Part shown: in pieces, positions 1 to 8,627 of the stretch
How positions within the stretch are numbered: the stretch's first letter is position 1
How the letters are laid out: every line of letters starts with the position of its first letter
DNA from: JAVBQJ01 sp045532655
GTDB taxonomy: Bacteria > Verrucomicrobiota > Lentisphaeria > Victivallales > Victivallaceae
DNA: 12,660 nucleotides
Assembly (NCBI GenBank): GCA_045532655.1
Contig: JAZSGI010000175.1
Location: 1 to 12,660, forward strand
Direction: 5' to 3'
Made by a program: the position numbers and the translations under genes
The notes under the pieces: model-generated
Database searches by the model: none
What the model saw: the letters and a program-made list of their open reading frames with translations, nothing else
What the model was told of the DNA's origin: nothing

Positions 1-1
1 G

Positions 2-823
2 AATATGGTGCGTGCCGGTGAAGCAGCCGGTGCCATGGAGGAGATCCTTGACCGTCTCGCCATATTTATGGAAAAGGCAGCAAAGATCGTAAACAAGGTG
101 AAAAGTGCCCTGGTTTATCCTATCATGGTGCTGGTCATGGCTATCGGTATCACCGGATTCCTTATGGTGGTCATCGTGCCTAAATTCAAGAGCATCTTTG
201 ATGAATTGCTGGAAGGTCAGGCTTTGCCGGGAATTACTGAGTTCGTCTTTCAGGTCAGTAAATACTGTCAGGAAAGCTGGTGGATGGTGCTTTTGTGGAT
301 CATCGGTATTATAGTCTTTGTCAAAATCGTTTCTCTTACCAAGTTCGGTAAATTCTGCTTTGACTTCTGCAAATATTATATGCCGCTTTTCGGACCTATT
401 ATTTCCAAAACAGCTATCGCACGTTTCTCCCGTACTCTCAGCACCCTGATGGCTTCCGGTGTGCCGCTGCTGCAGTCACTGGTCATCGTCCGTGATACCT
501 CCAGTAACGAACTGGTTGTCAGGGCAATTCAGAGCGTGCATGATTCTGTTAAGGAAGGTGAAGGCATTGCAGCTCCCCTTGCTGCTTCACATATCTTCCC
601 GCAGATGGTTATCAGTATGATCGAAGTCGGTGAAGAAACAGGTCAGATGCCTGATATGCTCGGCAAAATCGCCGATACTTATGAAGAAGAAGTGGATAAT
701 GCAGTTGCCGCTCTTACCAGTATGATCGAACCTTTGATGATCATGTTCCTTGCCGTTGTGGTGGGTACTATCGTTATTGCCATGTTCGCTCCTCTGGTCA
801 AAATCATGGAATCCCTTTCCTGA
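2..823 (+). CDS. Type II secretion / type IV pilus inner-membrane platform protein (GspF/PilC family), 5' end missing
   Basis: This is the 3' portion of a gene for the polytopic inner-membrane platform protein that couples the assembly ATPase to pseudopilus or pilus assembly. About 273 residues are present; the family usually has about 400, so roughly the first third lies before the window and the internal Met at base 5 is not the start. The end of the first T2SSF domain is visible (RAGEAAGAMEEIL, then the YPIM segment). The second domain opens with ARFSRTLSTLMASGVPLL and carries the hallmark VGEETGQMPDML near residue 208. Hydrophobic segments lie at about 37-58, 92-110 and 242-262, counted from base 5, matching the three-helix layout. 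The stop codon overlaps the coaX start (TGATG), which suggests co-transcription. Sequence alone cannot tell secretion GspF from pilus PilC. Confidence 0.93.
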   Translation, partial: NMVRAGEAAGAMEEILDRLAIFMEKAAKIVNKVKSALVYPIMVLVMAIGITGFLMVVIVPKFKSIFDELLEGQALPGITEFVFQVSKYCQESWWMVLLWIIGIIVFVKIVSLTKFGKFCFDFCKYYMPLFGPIISKTAIARFSRTLSTLMASGVPLLQSLVIVRDTSSNELVVRAIQSVHDSVKEGEGIAAPLAASHIFPQMVISMIEVGEETGQMPDMLGKIADTYEEEVDNAVAALTSMIEPLMIMFLAVVVGTIVIAMFAPLVKIMESLS

Positions 824-1527
824 TGCCTCTCCTGGTGGATATCGGCAATACCCATACCAGAGTTGCACATTGCGGCGGAAACGGAGGGATCATCCTCGAC
901 AGGGTGATCCCCACTTCCGGAGTAAAGGAGATTTCTCTGCCGGAAGATGGGAGTATTGCAATATGTTCTGTTGTGCCGGAGGTTTTAAAATATTTCCGGG
1001 AACGGCGTGGGGTCTTCATCCTTGAAGCGGCTGCTTATTGCGGAAGTATGCCGGTTTTGGCAGATGTTTCAACACTTGGCAGTGACAGACTTGCCAATGC
1101 TGCAGCTCTCTTTGCACGTAAGAAATTTCCAGCTGCAGCAATTGATTGCGGTACTGCTGTCACCCTTGAGTTTGTTTGCCGCGAAGGGTTTGCCGGAGGA
1201 GCGATACTGCCCGGACGGAAACTCCAGCGTTTTGCGCTTTCTGCCGGTACTGCACAGCTCAGGGAATATCCACTGGCGGAAACGAAACCGGTTGCCGCAG
1301 GACTCAATACTGCGGATGCTGTTGCCGCCGGTGTAGATCTCGGTTGTGCCGGGGCGGTGGAGCGGATAATTGAGGAATGGGAGGAATCTGCAGGTTGCGG
1401 GTGCAGTTGTGTTTTTACCGGTGGAGATGCTGAATTTTTTGCCGGAACAGTAAAAAGGAAATCAATTACGGAACCCCTGCTGACTTTACAGGGATTATTT
1501 GAGGCGTGGCGGGAATCATGCGTTTGA
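823..1527 (+). CDS. coaX: Type III pantothenate kinase
   Basis: CoaX phosphorylates pantothenate with ATP, the first step of coenzyme A synthesis, in the cytoplasm. The 234-residue product is near the short end of the family (about 225-260). The ASKHA-fold signatures are present in order: the phosphate loop DIGNT at residues 6-10, GSDR at 86-89, IDCGTAVT at 107-114, GGAILPG at 125-131, a TAQL segment near 143-146, and a late TGGDA. The expected phosphate-loop Asp (D6) and the GxDR Asp and Arg are intact, so it should be active. The ATG shares one base with the stop of the gspF-like gene and has no good Shine-Dalgarno, so translation probably depends on coupling. This start also places DIGNT at the usual distance from the N-terminus. 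I infer that its position between a secretion gene and the rec genes reflects operon packing rather than function. Confidence 0.95.
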   Translation: MPLLVDIGNTHTRVAHCGGNGGIILDRVIPTSGVKEISLPEDGSIAICSVVPEVLKYFRERRGVFILEAAAYCGSMPVLADVSTLGSDRLANAAALFARKKFPAAAIDCGTAVTLEFVCREGFAGGAILPGRKLQRFALSAGTAQLREYPLAETKPVAAGLNTADAVAAGVDLGCAGAVERIIEEWEESAGCGCSCVFTGGDAEFFAGTVKRKSITEPLLTLQGLFEAWRESCV

Positions 1528-2066
1528 TATTATCAGGGATACAAAGTATAGAGGATGTGAAAACTGCTGTCAATCTCGGTGCCGATGCTGTCGGGATGCT
1601 GGTCGGTCAACAGGGGCCGGGAGAGAATTTTATTCTGCCGTCTACTGCGGCACGGCTGGCGGAGGGGATGCCGCCGGTGATCTCCACAGTATTGATCACA
1701 CAATTCAAAACGGTTGAAGATATCGTTGATATCGCTTGCAGAACCGGAATAAATACAATACAGTTTTCCGGTATATCGCCGGAGAATACTGCGCTGCTGC
1801 GGGAGCGTCTGCCCCGTACTGTCAAACTGATCCCGGAAATTTGCAACGATGATTTTCTGCCGGGATTTGTTATGGCGCATGTGGGCGAATATATCGGCGT
1901 AGTCAATGCTTTTGCTTTGAAGATAACTGCCCCGGAGCGTATAAATGAACTGCCGGATATTATTGCAGCACTGCCGTTGCCTGTGATAGTTTCGGGATGT
2001 CCGGATGATGTTGCCGCTGCAGCAGGGGCTTTTGCCTGCTGCCGTTTGATAACTGCCGGTGCGTAA
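1518..2066 (+). CDS. TrpF-like (phosphoribosylanthranilate isomerase family) TIM-barrel protein, probably not a TrpF enzyme
   Basis: The 182-residue product resembles the TrpF family in its N-terminal two thirds: a first strand and SG, then IEDVKTAVNLGADAVGM, a VLITQF strand, and IQFSG where TrpF has VQLHG. TrpF proteins usually have about 200 residues. The catalytic Cys of the KICG motif is Ser6 here and the preceding Lys is Ile4. The strand that should carry the catalytic Asp reads VVN, with Asn near residue 130. The GG-x-G and FDW region is not visible. The chain ends at LITAGA, where the terminal phosphate-binding DVSSG and last helix should follow. I infer a loss or change of catalysis; the fold is likely kept. 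ATG 1518 is preferred because it puts the first strand at the N-terminus as in TrpF and has GGCGGGA upstream; GTG 1506 is possible. It overlaps coaX by 10 bases and lies 2 bases before recC. Confidence 0.72.
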   Translation: MRLILSGIQSIEDVKTAVNLGADAVGMLVGQQGPGENFILPSTAARLAEGMPPVISTVLITQFKTVEDIVDIACRTGINTIQFSGISPENTALLRERLPRTVKLIPEICNDDFLPGFVMAHVGEYIGVVNAFALKITAPERINELPDIIAALPLPVIVSGCPDDVAAAAGAFACCRLITAGA

Positions 2067-2068
2067 GA

Positions 2069-5000
2069 ATGGCACTGCGGCTTTTTATCAGTAATCAAAC
2101 CGAGAAATTAGCCGGTATATTGGCGGAGGGACTTCTTGCCGGAGAAGATGGCTACCGGGCAAGTGATCCACTGCGGAAAACCCGTATCATAGTTCAGTCG
2201 CAGGGCATGGAAATATGGTTGAAGCAATATCTGGTAAAAAGCGGTGTGCCGGTCATTAACTTTGAATATCCTTTTGTGCTGAAGGGGGTAAAAGATATCC
2301 TTGCCGCAAACTTCGGCTTTCAGGAGGTGGAAAAGGTTTTCCGCAGATATTCTGAAAGTGCAATGATTTGGAGCATTGATTCAGTACTGCGTGACGATGC
2401 AGGAAGTTTCTTTACCATATTGCCTGCAGCAGGAATGGAATCTGCGGCAATACAGAGATTTGAATTTGCCCGTTGTGCCGCCTCGGAATTTGACAGACTG
2501 CAGACCTACAGACCGGAAATACTTGAGGCATGGGAAGCGGGAAAAGATATTGCGTGCAGTGGTTATCTTGAACAATTGCCGGAACTCTGGCGCAGACTGC
2601 GGGCGGTCAATGCGGATTGCCCGTGTACACGGAGTCTGTTGATAAAAAATTTTCTGCAGCTTCCGCAGCCTGCGAATGTTGAACCGCTTTCGGTATTCGG
2701 CATAGGGGCAATGCCGGAAATGTATTTTCAGGTATTTGCTAAAAACGCTTCTGTAAATACAGTCAACTTCTTCTATACCAATATCTGCCGTGAATACTGG
2801 TCATTTCATCCGCTTAAAAAAGAAAAACTTTCGGATGAAGAGAAAGAACTGCTTCCTGACGGAGGAAATTTCAATCCCCTTATAAGTGCCTGCGGACACC
2901 GCAACCGGGAGTTTTTCCAATGTGTGGAAAAAGTTATGGGGGTGGAAAATGTCCAGTGGCAGGAATACTGGAGCGGAGAGGAGCCGGATTCACTGCTTGC
3001 GGAGGTGCAGAATGAAATACTTTCCATGTCCATGCCCACGGAAAAATTGCCCTGTGACTGGCAAAAGGATGATTCTTTAAGTATTCATGGCGCATTCTCC
3101 AATACCAGGCAGGTGGAGATCGTTCATGATATGATCCTTGATGCGGTAAATTCCGGGGAAATGCAAATGAACGATATTCTGGTGCTTGCTCCGGATATCG
3201 GGGTTTTCGCCAGGGATATTCAAGCTGTTTTCGGTAGCGGTCCCTTGAGCGGATGTTTTACTGTTACTGACAGAAACACAGAGGAACATAATACTCTGGC
3301 CGGGTGTTTGAAGGCTCTCATTGAAGCCGCCAAAGGACGTTTTGAACTGCAGAATGTGTGCCGTCTGCTGCAGCGGGGGATGCTGATGCAGAATTTCAAT
3401 CTCACAGCTGCTTCCGTTGCTGATATTGAGAAAGCCCTTTACAGGGCCGGTGTCCGCTGGGGCATTGATGAAACGATGCGCCAGGAAGAGTGTCTGGTGC
3501 CATTTGCCGATTATTCGTGGAGGGCGGGGCTTGACAGGATATTTGCAGGACTTGCTCTGGTGGATGATGCGCAGCTTGCGCCGGTAAGAGGTTTCGATGA
3601 TGTGGAAAAGCTGGAACGGCTTGCCGGTATATTGCGGTTTCTCCGTCGTCTGGAGTTGTTCCGTAATGAACTCAAGGGGGAAAAAACTCCTGCCGATTGG
3701 AACGGAATAATCTGCCGTGCCATAAATGATTTTGCCGGTAAATATGCCGATATGACAGAAAAAAATATCCTGCAACGGGCTTTGGCGGCTATTACTGCTG
3801 ATGCTGCAGCTGGAGGATGCGGAAAAAATCTCTATTCATTTGACGTTTTTTATTCTGCAGTGAAGAGTTCTCTGGCTGTGCCGCCGCCATACACGGCATT
3901 CCTTTCCGGAAAGATCACATTTTCATCCATTATGCCCATGCGCAATATACCATGTAAAATGATCGTGATGATGGGGATGGATGACGGTAAATTCCCGCGG
4001 CGGGATGAGGTCAGGAACATTGATGTTTTCGGAACAAGAAGACCGGGTGAACGTTCCAGAGCTTTTGAAGACCGGGCGGTTTTTCTGGAAACTCTGCTGG
4101 CGGCACGAAAACAGTTTGCGGTCATTTTCAATATACGTCCGCCTTCCGGCCGGGGTGACGACATTCCGCCGGCTGTTCCGGTAAAAGAGGTGTTGAGTTA
4201 TTTGCAGAATACCAGAATTGACGGCGGCAATTGTGTGGTAAAGCATCCGGCATACGGTTTTTCCCGCAAAAATTTCACAGGTGAAGATAAAAAAATATTT
4301 TCTTATTCCGGGAAATATCTGGAACTGGCGGAAACAAATTGCAGGACATTCCCGGATTTTTGCGGTACTGCGGATAAAGGGAACGGGGGATTTTTTGAAC
4401 CGGAAAGTTTTTCCATTGCAGAAATTTCTTCTTTTTTACGCAAACCTCAAGAGTATTTTTTGCGGCACAATCTTGATATGTATACCGGTGACAGCAATGA
4501 CGTCTTTGACAACAGCGAAGTTTTCGGAGAGAACCATTTGCTTCTTGCCGGAGTCAAAAATGAATTGGGCAGGGAGATCAACACCGGCGGCAGTCAGGAG
4601 AAAAACTGGGAAAAAATCTCAAGACAGGCCGTTTTGCCGGTGGGATGCTGCGGGAGGATGATCTTTGACAGAATATGGCAGGATTGCAGAATTCATGATG
4701 AAAATCTGCTTGCGGAATGGGGCGGTCAGGAAAAAACAGTTATTGAAATAAATCTGCCTGCAGGCGATAAAATATCAGGACTTATAACTGCAAAAACTGA
4801 TTTGACCGGTATTGTGCGGTGTTGTTTTAAAGGTATAAAAACCAAGGATATCATCTCCTTTTATGTTGAGTATCTCGTGCTTGCTGCAAATAAGGATGAG
4901 GCGGATGGAGTTGTAACAGGTAAACTTGTGGGGACAAAAGACAGAAAAATTTACCATCTTTCCGGGATAAACAGGAGTAATGCTGTTGAAATTCTCGGCA

Positions 5001-5278
5001 AGATCATCGGTTTGATGAAAAAATCCCGCAGTGAATGTCCTGAGTTGTTTGGGGTTTCTTCGATAAAATTTGTCCTGGGAAGTTGGACGGAGAAGGTATT
5101 CAGCGGTGGAGATTACTATTATGACGAATATGACAGAAGTGATTTTGCTGTACGCAAATGTTTCAGCAATGATCCGGATTTGAGCAATTCAGAAAATTTT
5201 GTGCAGACGGCAGAAGATATCTATGGTGTATTGCGCTGTCATTGTGCTGTAGAGGAGTTGGTACATGACAGAACTTAA
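2069..5278 (+). CDS. recC: Exodeoxyribonuclease V gamma chain RecC
   Basis: RecC is the non-catalytic scaffold of the RecBCD helicase-nuclease. In E. coli it splits the duplex, channels the strands and recognises Chi while broken ends are processed. The product has 1069 residues, against 1122 in E. coli. Landmarks appear in order: IVQSQGMEIWL at about 41-51 (the degenerate helicase N-terminus), NFEYPF, DILVLAPDIGVFARDIQAVFG from 369, the family-typical MPMRNIP at 622-628, MGMDDGKFPRR soon after, RSRAFEDRAVFLETLL, and the start of the inactive nuclease-like C-terminal domain (IAEISSFLRKPQEYFLRH) at about 783. The start lies 2 bases after the previous stop without a clear Shine-Dalgarno, so coupling is likely. 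Its end overlaps recB by 14 bases. Which Chi sequence this RecC would read cannot be told by eye. Confidence 0.96.
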   Translation: MALRLFISNQTEKLAGILAEGLLAGEDGYRASDPLRKTRIIVQSQGMEIWLKQYLVKSGVPVINFEYPFVLKGVKDILAANFGFQEVEKVFRRYSESAMIWSIDSVLRDDAGSFFTILPAAGMESAAIQRFEFARCAASEFDRLQTYRPEILEAWEAGKDIACSGYLEQLPELWRRLRAVNADCPCTRSLLIKNFLQLPQPANVEPLSVFGIGAMPEMYFQVFAKNASVNTVNFFYTNICREYWSFHPLKKEKLSDEEKELLPDGGNFNPLISACGHRNREFFQCVEKVMGVENVQWQEYWSGEEPDSLLAEVQNEILSMSMPTEKLPCDWQKDDSLSIHGAFSNTRQVEIVHDMILDAVNSGEMQMNDILVLAPDIGVFARDIQAVFGSGPLSGCFTVTDRNTEEHNTLAGCLKALIEAAKGRFELQNVCRLLQRGMLMQNFNLTAASVADIEKALYRAGVRWGIDETMRQEECLVPFADYSWRAGLDRIFAGLALVDDAQLAPVRGFDDVEKLERLAGILRFLRRLELFRNELKGEKTPADWNGIICRAINDFAGKYADMTEKNILQRALAAITADAAAGGCGKNLYSFDVFYSAVKSSLAVPPPYTAFLSGKITFSSIMPMRNIPCKMIVMMGMDDGKFPRRDEVRNIDVFGTRRPGERSRAFEDRAVFLETLLAARKQFAVIFNIRPPSGRGDDIPPAVPVKEVLSYLQNTRIDGGNCVVKHPAYGFSRKNFTGEDKKIFSYSGKYLELAETNCRTFPDFCGTADKGNGGFFEPESFSIAEISSFLRKPQEYFLRHNLDMYTGDSNDVFDNSEVFGENHLLLAGVKNELGREINTGGSQEKNWEKISRQAVLPVGCCGRMIFDRIWQDCRIHDENLLAEWGGQEKTVIEINLPAGDKISGLITAKTDLTGIVRCCFKGIKTKDIISFYVEYLVLAANKDEADGVVTGKLVGTKDRKIYHLSGINRSNAVEILGKIIGLMKKSRSECPELFGVSSIKFVLGSWTEKVFSGGDYYYDEYDRSDFAVRKCFSNDPDLSNSENFVQTAEDIYGVLRCHCAVEELVHDRT

Positions 5279-8200
5279 TGCCTTTAGTGTCCCTTTGGCC
5301 GGCAAAAATATTGTTGAAGCAGGTGCCGGTACTGGTAAAACTTATTCCATACAGACGATTGCCGCAAGGTTGATCGTGGAAAAGGGTATACCGTGTGAAA
5401 GAATATGTGTAGTGACATTTACCAAAGAGGCTACTGCAGAATTGCTCCGCCGTCTCCGGGAAATATTGGAGGATATTGCTGCAATTTGTAACGGCATGCC
5501 GGAAAATATGATAAAACCCGATGAGGTTATCCGGGCAAAAACTATAATCAGCGGAGCTGAAGCCGCCGGTGTTGACCGGCAGCTTATCTGCGACAGAATA
5601 AATCAGGCAGTAACTGATTTTGATACCATGCTGATATCCACCATTCACGGTTTCTGTTTCCGGATACTGAATGAATTTGCAGTGGAGGGCAGGGGACGCC
5701 TCTCGCTGGAACTGAAAGAAAACAGCGACGGGATACTGCTTAAATGTTTTGAGGACTTTCAGCGGCAGGAACTTTATAAAGGTGGCGGCAGCAAAAAGGT
5801 GGGGCTGTTGTGGCAGATGTTTGACTTTTCTCCGGGCGGGCTGCTGGAAAAACTGAAAAAAGTATGTATTTCTGAAGTTGTGCCATTCTGGGGCAAGGCT
5901 TGCAAGCCGGATACAGCTGTTGCTGCGGCAGATATCGCTGCCGGTGTTTTCGCCGCTGCTGAGGATTGTTATAAAACTCTGCCGTTGACGGATATTGAAA
6001 AACTGCTGAATTATACAGCCTCCAAAAAAGACTTGAAAAATTTGCTGGATATTGAATATTTACGGCCGGGACTGGAAGCATTTTATTGCCGTGTGCTTGC
6101 CGGAGCCAGAGAGTATGTTATCAGGGAATTCCGCAAAAGGATGGATGCTGACGGTGCCGTCGATAATGACACTATGTTGAGTTCGCTCAGGGATAAACTT
6201 ACTTACGGTGAAGCTGGATGGATGATGGCAAAGGCAGTTGCCGGACGCTTCGATGCGCTTTTTGTGGATGAGTTTCAGGATACAGATCCGGTACAGCTTG
6301 AGATATTCAGTGCTGTGTGCAGGCAGATGTCGCCGGAAGCGGTAAGTTTCTTCATCGGTGACCCCAAACAGGCCATATATGCTTTCCGTGGCGGGGATAT
6401 TTATTGTTATTTGCGGGGATTCAATGAGATCCCGGAAGAAAACCGTTACACGCTTTCCACAAACAGGAGGTCAGGGAAAAGGCTTGTGGAGGGGGTCAAT
6501 AATATTTTCAACGGTTTATTTTCTCCTTTTGCCATGCCTGAAATAAAATATATTTCAGCAGGCTGCAGTCAGGTGGATGACGGCATTTTTTTCGGCAAAG
6601 AGGAACTGCCTGCAGTATCGTTTATGGAAATAAACAGCGAAGATATTGCTCTGGAAATAAATTCAATGCTTATGGAGAAAAACTGTAAAATATTTATTGC
6701 CAGGGAGAAACTTGACAAGCCGAGAAGATTGAAACCTTCTGATTTTGCCATTCTTGTCAAGAAGAATGATGACTGTTTCCCGCTGGCAGATGCTTTGCAT
6801 AAATATGGTATCCCGACAATTATTTATAATGCGGAAAATGCTTTGAAAGCAAAAGAAATAAATGATTTTATCGACCTTTTGCAAGCATTTCTTGCTCCTT
6901 CAGATACTTCCAGATGGGTACGGGTCCTGAGCGGGATGTATTTCAAAAATACGGCGGAACAGCTGGCTGAATATATCGCATCGGGAAAAGTGGAAGAGGA
7001 TCTGAAAAAGAATATTCAGCTGCTGTCGCTCTGGGAAGAATATTCCCTTGAGGCAATGTTTCAGGAGGCTGATAATCACTATAAAATCTCCCGTACTCTG
7101 CTGGAACAGCAAAACGGCAGACGGCTTTGGGTACTGACACGTAAATGGTTGGATCTGGCGGCAAAACTGGAGGAGGAGGAAACTCCGGCCCCGGATATGC
7201 TGCTGGCACGTTTCAGGCGTGAACTTATGCCGGGACAGTGTTCTTTTTCTGAAGATGAGTGTTCCATACAGCTGCACGATGATGATGAGGCTGTTAAGAT
7301 CATGAGTATCCACAAAAGCAAAGGATTGCAGTTTCCGGTCGTCTTTGTGTATGATGTGAGTTTGGAAATAACAAAAAACCGCTCTAAACTTTTTCATGCA
7401 GAAGAGGAATGTTGTCTGGATCTGTCGCTGAACAATGACATGAAAGATATCTGTGCCGCTGAAGAAATTTCGGAACTCATGCGTCTGGCGTATGTGGCGG
7501 TCACAAGAGCACAGGTGATGTTCAGGGGCGGAATAAAAACCACCAGACTGCAAAGGGCAAGTTTTGTTAATTTTGTCAGGACCAACCCTGGTCTTGCTGA
7601 AAGCACGCAGGATTGGCGGCTGAGTCTGCATAAGGGTTTGCAGAAAAAAGGTGATCAGGGAAAAATTTCCATATCTTTGCCGGAGTTATCATTCTCTTTT
7701 GAACCTTATGGAAAGGAAAAGAGCGATTTGGGACTCAAGTGCCGCACATGGAACGATCCCCCCTTGCTCTCCGGATGGGATAGAACAAGTTTCTCCGCTC
7801 TTACTGCTGCGGCTTCCCATGAACAGGAGTTGTATTTTAATGAAACAGCAGATGATTACGAAGATAATGAGCAAACAGCAAATGTTTCTGCCAATACCCT
7901 TTTTGAACGGTTGGCACAGTTTCCTGCGGGAGCGAGAACCGGTAATGCCTGGCATGAAATACTTGCAGAACTTGCTTTTAACAGCAGCAGCAGGCATATA
8001 GGAGCGTGTGTCAGGGAAACTGTTGACAGGTACGCTTTGGTGACGGAACAGGAAAAAACGCTGACTGATGCTGTTGCAGAAATGCTTACGGAACTTTTTA
8101 CCATGCCGCTGCCCGGTGAGTACGGCGGCTTCCCTCTCGCAGAAATCAGTTGGAACGAGCGGGTGAATGAAATGGAATTTACTGTTGCTGCCCATGTCGA

Positions 8201-8627
8201 AACTGCGTTGACTGATATTTGCAAATCTTTGCCGGAGTACGGAATGAAGAGCCGGGCTGCAGTGCTGCGCAAGGCATCAGTGGTTTCCGGGGCGATGGAT
8301 CTTGTGTTCCGGCGCAACGACAGGTATTATCTGGCAGATTGGAAATCCAACAGATTGGGAATGGTGCCGGAGGCTTATGCCCCGGAGCAGCTTGAAGAGG
8401 CAATGCGGAACAAATATTATATTCTGCAGGCACTTATTTATCTGGATATGCTCAGGAGATATTTGCGGTGGGATAAAGAAAAGTACGAAAATGAATTTGG
8501 CGGTATATACTATTTTTTCCTCAGGGGTTGTTCGCCGGAAGTACCCGGACGGGGGGTGTGGTATCATAAACCGTCATGGGAAACGTTGGAACGGATAGAA
8601 AAGGTTTTGGCTGGAGATGATTGCTGA
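5265..8627 (+). CDS. recB: Exodeoxyribonuclease V beta chain RecB, helicase and nuclease
   Basis: RecB supplies the 3'-5' SF1A helicase and the only nuclease active site of RecBCD, and it loads RecA after Chi. The product has 1120 residues (E. coli 1180). Helicase motifs are complete: Walker A EAGAGTGKT with K25, motif Ia VTFTKEATAELL, DEFQDT at 335-340, GDPKQAIYAFRG at 365-376, the NRRS motif IV, MSIHKSKGLQFP with H683, and YVAVTRAQ with R748. In the C-terminal nuclease domain I see GNAWHEIL with H897, D1012 in SGAMDLVF, and D1025 and K1027 in LADWKS. These match E. coli H956, D1067, D1080 and K1082 with the same 13-residue gap between the two Asp, so the nuclease should work. A strong AGAGGAG at 5251-5257 precedes the ATG. 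There is no ptrA-like protease gene between recC and recB, unlike E. coli. Confidence 0.97.
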   Translation: MTELNAFSVPLAGKNIVEAGAGTGKTYSIQTIAARLIVEKGIPCERICVVTFTKEATAELLRRLREILEDIAAICNGMPENMIKPDEVIRAKTIISGAEAAGVDRQLICDRINQAVTDFDTMLISTIHGFCFRILNEFAVEGRGRLSLELKENSDGILLKCFEDFQRQELYKGGGSKKVGLLWQMFDFSPGGLLEKLKKVCISEVVPFWGKACKPDTAVAAADIAAGVFAAAEDCYKTLPLTDIEKLLNYTASKKDLKNLLDIEYLRPGLEAFYCRVLAGAREYVIREFRKRMDADGAVDNDTMLSSLRDKLTYGEAGWMMAKAVAGRFDALFVDEFQDTDPVQLEIFSAVCRQMSPEAVSFFIGDPKQAIYAFRGGDIYCYLRGFNEIPEENRYTLSTNRRSGKRLVEGVNNIFNGLFSPFAMPEIKYISAGCSQVDDGIFFGKEELPAVSFMEINSEDIALEINSMLMEKNCKIFIAREKLDKPRRLKPSDFAILVKKNDDCFPLADALHKYGIPTIIYNAENALKAKEINDFIDLLQAFLAPSDTSRWVRVLSGMYFKNTAEQLAEYIASGKVEEDLKKNIQLLSLWEEYSLEAMFQEADNHYKISRTLLEQQNGRRLWVLTRKWLDLAAKLEEEETPAPDMLLARFRRELMPGQCSFSEDECSIQLHDDDEAVKIMSIHKSKGLQFPVVFVYDVSLEITKNRSKLFHAEEECCLDLSLNNDMKDICAAEEISELMRLAYVAVTRAQVMFRGGIKTTRLQRASFVNFVRTNPGLAESTQDWRLSLHKGLQKKGDQGKISISLPELSFSFEPYGKEKSDLGLKCRTWNDPPLLSGWDRTSFSALTAAASHEQELYFNETADDYEDNEQTANVSANTLFERLAQFPAGARTGNAWHEILAELAFNSSSRHIGACVRETVDRYALVTEQEKTLTDAVAEMLTELFTMPLPGEYGGFPLAEISWNERVNEMEFTVAAHVETALTDICKSLPEYGMKSRAAVLRKASVVSGAMDLVFRRNDRYYLADWKSNRLGMVPEAYAPEQLEEAMRNKYYILQALIYLDMLRRYLRWDKEKYENEFGGIYYFFLRGCSPEVPGRGVWYHKPSWETLERIEKVLAGDDC

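Noticed and set aside
1533..2075. Antisense open frame (180 codons) over the TrpF-like gene
   Set aside because: The sense frame shows TrpF-family spacing and TIM-barrel alternation; the antisense frame shows nothing recognisable.
3077..3775. Long antisense open frame (232 codons) within recC
   Set aside because: It lies opposite a clearly conserved recC region. Its product is His/Gln/Ser-rich with no recognisable domain, and no ribosome site supports it.
6900..7631. Long antisense open frame (243 codons) within recB
   Set aside because: It lies opposite the conserved RecB helicase motifs V and VI. The composition is that of a reverse-strand shadow and there is no family resemblance.
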